A DNA stretch of 43,621 nucleotides, from assembly GCA_964426135.1 (NCBI GenBank), contig CAYRPN010000042.1:1-43621 (forward strand), given 5' to 3'. The translations under genes and the position numbers were made by a program. This DNA comes from CAYRPN01 sp964426135 (GTDB lineage: Bacteria > Planctomycetota > Phycisphaerae > Phycisphaerales > Phycisphaeraceae). Below the pieces are notes generated by a model, which made no database searches, was not told the DNA's origin, and saw only the letters and a list, made by a program, of their open reading frames with translations. The first letter of the stretch is position 1; each line of letters begins with the position of its first letter. This document shows, piece by piece, positions 39,292-43,621 of this stretch.

Positions 39292-42200
39292 GCTTCAATG
39301 AGGCCGCGGTTGGGTGACCGCGGAGACAACGGCAAGGGCGCCGCGTTCCTTTCCGAGTCATTGCTTCAATGAGGCCGCGGTTGGGTGACCGCGGAGACCC
39401 CTTCGCGGAGATACCAGTCGATCTGCTGGGTGAAGCTTCAATGAGGCCGCGGTTGGGTGACCGCGGAGACATCACTGGCCAGCGGCGACACGCTGCAGGT
39501 GACCGTGCTTCAATGAGGCCGCGGTTGGGTGACCGCGGAGACCTTGGTCACCCGCAGCGTGGTCAGGGCCGTGCCCTTGCTTCAATGAGGCCGCGGTTGG
39601 GTGACCGCGGAGACCGCTCCGGCGACGGGCGAGCTGGCCAAGCGGCTGTGCTTCAATGAGGCCGCGGTTGGGTGACCGCGGAGACCAAATCCTGAAAGGC
39701 GAAGGGATCATCAACGTCGTTGCTTCAATGAGGCCGCGGTTGGGTGACCGCGGAGACGCGGGGCTTCGAGTGCGGTGAGCGCCTTAGCGTAAAGCTTCAA
39801 TGAGGCCGCGGTTGGGTGACCGCGGAGACGCTCTTGCTGGCCGCGATCCTGGCGGGGTTGTCGATGCTTCAATGAGGCCGCGGTTGGGTGACCGCGGAGA
39901 CCCAGCGGCCACAGCCCACCCGCGACGCTCCAAGTCATGCTTCAATGAGGCCGCGGTTGGGTGACCGCGGAGACGGATCACCACTGCCAGGACGTGTGGA
40001 CAGCGAAGCCGCTTCAATGAGGCCGCGGTTGGGTGACCGCGGAGACGAAGCCCACCGTCGCCGCGAAAGACGAGGCTAAGTTGCTTCAATGAGGCCGCGG
40101 TTGGGTGACCGCGGAGACACGACGCCAAATACGCACGCGAATGCACGCTCGACTCGCTTCAATGAGGCCGCGGTTGGGTGACCGCGGAGACGCGAGCATG
40201 CGGTCGCGATGGTCGAAGCTGGTAATGCTTCAATGAGGCCGCGGTTGGGTGACCGCGGAGACCGCTTTTCAGGCTCATCGGCGTTCCGTCGCACCAAGCT
40301 TCAATGAGGCCGCGGTTGGGTGACCGCGGAGACGTGGCCATTTCGGCTGGGATATGGGACGTGAGGCTCGCTTCAATGAGGCCGCGGTTGGGTGACCGCG
40401 GAGACCGATCAACAGATACGGTATCGGGCCGATGGCCGATGTGCTTCAATGAGGCCGCGGTTGGGTGACCGCGGAGACCCTGGTTGACCAGTTGGATTAC
40501 GCGACATCGAGCGTGCTTCAATGAGGCCGCGGTTGGGTGACCGCGGAGACGCACCTCCCATCAGACGCGCCGGAAAAAATCGTATTGCTTCAATGAGGCC
40601 GCGGTTGGGTGACCGCGGAGACTTGATGACGTTCGCCACGACAGGCGAGACATTCAGGCTTCAATGAGGCCGCGGTTGGGTGACCGCGGAGACTTAATTC
40701 TTGGAATCGAACGCCATGTGGATCATGCCGCTTCAATGAGGCCGCGGTTGGGTGACCGCGGAGACACGGACAAGCAGAACGGACAAGTAAATCAGGACTG
40801 GCTTCAATGAGGCCGCGGTTGGGTGACCGCGGAGACTATACGAGCGGTGCGTCAACGATGGCACTTTCACCATGCTTCAATGAGGCCGCGGTTGGGTGAC
40901 CGCGGAGACGGCGGCGGACTCCGCATCGCCACCGGCACGCGGGGGTGCTTCAATGAGGCCGCGGTTGGGTGACCGCGGAGACCGGATCAGCCTACGCCAA
41001 ACGGCTTGCAGGTTGGCGCTTCAATGAGGCCGCGGTTGGGTGACCGCGGAGACCCGAATAGACAGACGGTGAGAGCGTTTGCGATACGCGCTTCAATGAG
41101 GCCGCGGTTGGGTGACCGCGGAGACCGATCCACCTGCCGGGACACGAAGGCTATCGAGGAGCTTCAATGAGGCCGCGGTTGGGTGACCGCGGAGACGTGA
41201 ATCTCATCGTGCCGGCGTGGGTGCTTCTCATTGCTTCAATGAGGCCGCGGTTGGGTGACCGCGGAGACATCAGGGAAGAACTGGAGTCGCGAAGGCGTGC
41301 TTAGCTTCAATGAGGCCGCGGTTGGGTGACCGCGGAGACGCCCGCAGCGCCGTTTCCACCTGGTCGTAGGAATAGGCTTCAATGAGGCCGCGGTTGGGTG
41401 ACCGCGGAGACCAGCGTCACGTCGTTGCCCAGCGTCACGTCGTTGCCGCTTCAATGAGGCCGCGGTTGGGTGACCGCGGAGACGGGCTACCCGGAGGACT
41501 GGGGCCTGCCAGACGAAAGCTTCAATGAGGCCGCGGTTGGGTGACCGCGGAGACCCCCGATTGCACGATGCTTGCGACCGTGCACACGTTGCTTCAATGA
41601 GGCCGCGGTTGGGTGACCGCGGAGACCCGGATCGCCGGCCACTGCTTCGCGGGTTGACTTCGGCTTCAATGAGGCCGCGGTTGGGTGACCGCGGAGACTT
41701 GGGGAAGGTCAACAGTTCCGTCTCAAGGTCCGAGCTTCAATGAGGCCGCGGTTGGGTGACCGCGGAGACGTCGTAGCCGGCCGCCTCGGCCGCCTCGTCA
41801 ATTCGCTTCAATGAGGCCGCGGTTGGGTGACCGCGGAGACGGCAGCGCGATGTGAATCCGCCTCGCCTCATGGCTTGCTTCAATGAGGCCGCGGTTGGGT
41901 GACCGCGGAGACGACACGATCCCCAACGGGGACACCGCCTGCACGTTGCTTCAATGAGGCCGCGGTTGGGTGACCGCGGAGACCCCTCCTGGTTCGCCGC
42001 CTACCGGATCGTTCGAGATGCTTCAATGAGGCCGCGGTTGGGTGACCGCGGAGACCGAGTAGTTTTTGCAACATCCGCTTTCAACTGGTCAAGCTTCAAT
42101 GAGGCCGCGGTTGGGTGACCGCGGAGACCAGCGTCACGCGGTCGCCCAGCGTCACGTCGTTGCCGCTTCAATGAGGCCGCGGTTGGGTGACCGCGGAGAC

Positions 42201-43146
42201 CGAACCGCACAGGGCGCCAACGCAAGTTGGGAATCCGCTTCAATGAGGCCGCGGTTGGGTGACCGCGGAGACGAGCCAACAGCCCGACATCAAACGGCAC
42301 GGATTCGTGCTTCAATGAGGCCGCGGTTGGGTGACCGCGGAGACGGAGCGCGCCGAGGCCGAGCGTGATGCATGGAAAGCGCTTCAATGAGGCCGCGGTT
42401 GGGTGACCGCGGAGACGATGTCCACCGCCTCGGCCTTGTCCACCTCGATCATGCTTCAATGAGGCCGCGGTTGGGTGACCGCGGAGACCTAATCTTCGTT
42501 TTGATTTCTTCGATCGTCATGTCGCTTCAATGAGGCCGCGGTTGGGTGACCGCGGAGACCGGCCACTTCTCCATCAGCTTGAATCGCCGACCGTTCGCTT
42601 CAATGAGGCCGCGGTTGGGTGACCGCGGAGACGAACCCGGTGACTCAGTTTCGTCCTGCCCCATTGACTGGCTTCAATGAGGCCGCGGTTGGGTGACCGC
42701 GGAGACATGAAGTTTCTCGAATGCCGCGGGATTCTCTGTCTTGCTTCAATGAGGCCGCGGTTGGGTGACCGCGGAGACCCGGTTTATCGGTTCATCCACG
42801 ATCAGCCGAACAAGAATGCTTCAATGAGGCCGCGGTTGGGTGACCGCGGAGACACTACGTTTCCGCCGTGAACCACATCACGCCACACGTGCTTCAATGA
42901 GGCCGCGGTTGGGTGACCGCGGAGACATCCCACATCACGCCCACCTGCGACGAATCCCGCATGCTTCAATGAGGCCGCGGTTGGGTGACCGCGGAGACGT
43001 GCGGGACGACATCATTTTGAAGTCCACCCGCGAAGGCTTCAATGAGGCCGCGGTTGGGTGACCGCGGAGACGGGGATTTGGCTGTTTCGCAGCCGCTCCA
43101 ACTCCTCCAGGCTTCAATGAGGCCGCGGTTGGGTGACCGCGGAGAC
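39292..43146 (-). CRISPR. CRISPR array, 54 repeats of 36 bp and 53 spacers
   Basis: Repeat starts run from 39292 to 43111 with steps of 71-75 bp, so spacers are 35-39 bp. All 54 repeats look identical. On the plus strand the repeat begins GCTTCAATGAGGCCGCGG and ends ACCGCGGAGAC; read on the minus strand it ends CCTCATTGAAGC, like the ATTGAAAS 3' handle of many type I repeats, so the array is transcribed on the minus strand. A 7-bp stem (CCGCGGT/ACCGCGG) with a 6-base loop is built in. The leader and newest spacers are then at the high-coordinate end, next to cas2. Repeat and Cas2 look like type I-G (former I-U), but subtype needs the effector genes, which are outside. Confidence 0.97.
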
Positions 43147-43322
43147 GCCGCTCGCTGCATGCCTTGAAGATACAGCGACTTGCAAGGCAGAATTCGAGCG
43201 TCGGGGTGTAGGGGTACATTGCCGGCTGCGACGACGAGGTGACATCGCATCCTAACTCTTGACATTTCAAAGAACGCGAGCGGCCAGCGGGAAATGCTGA
43301 CCACCCGACCGCTCGAAACGAA
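43147..43322 (-). promoter_or_regulatory. Probable CRISPR leader with dyads
   Basis: The 176 bp between the cas2 stop and the first (newest) repeat hold no gene. A TGCCTTG/CAAGGCA dyad (43160-43166 with 43183-43189) lies 13 bp from the repeat, a place where leader elements for spacer integration are found. A second dyad, CGAGCGG/CCGCTCG (43277-43283 with 43309-43315), lies just after cas2 and may end its transcript. Confidence 0.6.
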
Positions 43323-43621
43323 TTATACGATGAATGCCCGTGTGCTCGGCTGGAACGCTTTGCCAATCGCGGTGATGTCCTGCCGTAGGTCGTTCTGGGC
43401 CGGCCCCAGGTCCACGATGAGGATCTGGTCTTCCTGCGCGTGAACCACGGGGACGAGGATGCCTCGCAGGGTTTGCAGTTCCGCGTCGTCCAGTTCACAG
43501 AGGAAGACGCTGAATTGCGTGTGATCGCCGAAGTCCTTGAGCGACTCAAAGATGCGATTACGGCGTTTGGGACTCCTGAAAAACCCCCACCCTTTCCGCG
43601 CCCCATTTTTCAGAATCCGCG
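43323..43621 (-). CDS. cas2: CRISPR-associated endoribonuclease/integration protein Cas2, N-terminus abnormal at window edge
   Basis: From SPKRRNRIFESLKDFGDHTQ to the stop, 83 residues match Cas2: helix 1, then FSVFLCEL, EDQILIVDLGPA and a final RAFIV strand. Cas2 forms the Cas1-Cas2 spacer integration complex. The frame stays open to the window edge (98 codons), but the 15 residues before SPKRR (ILKNGARKGWGFF) do not look like the usual first strand with its conserved Asp (such as VxYDI), and there is no start codon. The region is a CTGAAAAA/TTTTTCAG dyad. Either the 5' end is cut by an insertion or the assembly is chimeric here. Confidence 0.85.
   Translation of the reverse strand, partial: RILKNGARKGWGFFRSPKRRNRIFESLKDFGDHTQFSVFLCELDDAELQTLRGILVPVVHAQEDQILIVDLGPAQNDLRQDITAIGKAFQPSTRAFIV
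43576..43613. repeat. CTGAAAAA...TTTTTCAG inverted repeat over the cas2 5' part
   Basis: Two perfect 8-base arms (43576-43583 and 43606-43613) enclose 22 GC-rich bases. It replaces what should be the first coding strand of cas2. Confidence 0.5.

Noticed and set aside
39369..43061. Many short ORFs with repeated MRPRLGDRGD or LRGHPTAASLK
   Set aside because: They are translations of the CRISPR repeat and spacers, not proteins.
39292..43146. Spacers that target this window itself
   Set aside because: Reading through the spacers I saw no match to the giant gene, the KSDG tract or the DUF1501 modules, but I could not run an alignment.
42935..43606. 223-codon minus-strand ORF across the cas2 region and array
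   Set aside because: It is a different frame from Cas2 and ends in CRISPR repeats; the Cas2 motifs are in the neighbouring frame.

Overview
The window comes from a GC-rich member of the Planctomycetes, probably from a metagenome or draft scaffold because it holds a 100-N gap and both ends lie in repeats. The evidence is family content: five genes with planctomycete DUF1549/DUF1553 (PSCyt2/PSD1) architecture, five DUF1501 genes, a giant surface protein with a LESRxLxSA (LEPR-XLL type) N-terminus, a PEP-CTERM protein and a planctomycete-style pseudopilin. No rRNA or tRNA was recognised. Family names rest on motif recognition by eye, not on searches.

Layout: (1) 1-6373, a long palindromic repeat, then one giant surface protein gene with six N-terminal Cna-B-like domains, a Lys-Ser-Asp-Gly minisatellite crossing the scaffold gap, two DUF11-like domains and two more Cna-B-like domains, closed by a strong terminator. 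(2) 6584-11307, minus-strand pair of PSCyt1-DUF1549-DUF1553 cytochrome and DUF1501 protein, overlapping by ATGA. (3) 11400-19816, an orphan structured RNA or attenuator with terminator, then a plus-strand run: PEP-CTERM protein, pseudopilin, IclR regulator, cytochrome, DUF1501; the last three overlap. (4) 20064-24794, minus-strand DUF1549/1553 - DUF1501 - WD40 triad followed by a truncated formylglycine-generating-enzyme-like fragment. (5) 25640-30718, a small secreted protein, then a plus-strand DUF1501 - WD40 - DUF1549/1553 triad, the same module in another order. (6) 31068-36338, a fifth DUF1549/1553 + DUF1501 pair and a probably truncated secreted protein. (7) 36347-37470, a graveyard of gene pieces: DUF1501 tail, tyrosine-recombinase core fused in frame to half a metallophosphoesterase, and an IS630-type transposase remnant. 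(8) 37617-43621, a WYL regulator with a coupled small ORF, a 54-repeat CRISPR array, its leader and the 3' part of cas2, all reading on the minus strand.

The five modules each pair an exported haem-motif protein with an exported (Tat) alkaline-phosphatase-fold DUF1501 protein. This suggests paired extracytoplasmic enzymes, perhaps for polysaccharide or sulfated-glycan use; the substrate cannot be read from sequence. Intergenic spaces are loaded with at least seven palindromic repeat families. The CRISPR locus is compact and well preserved, but cas2 has an abnormal N-terminus at the window edge and the effector genes lie outside.
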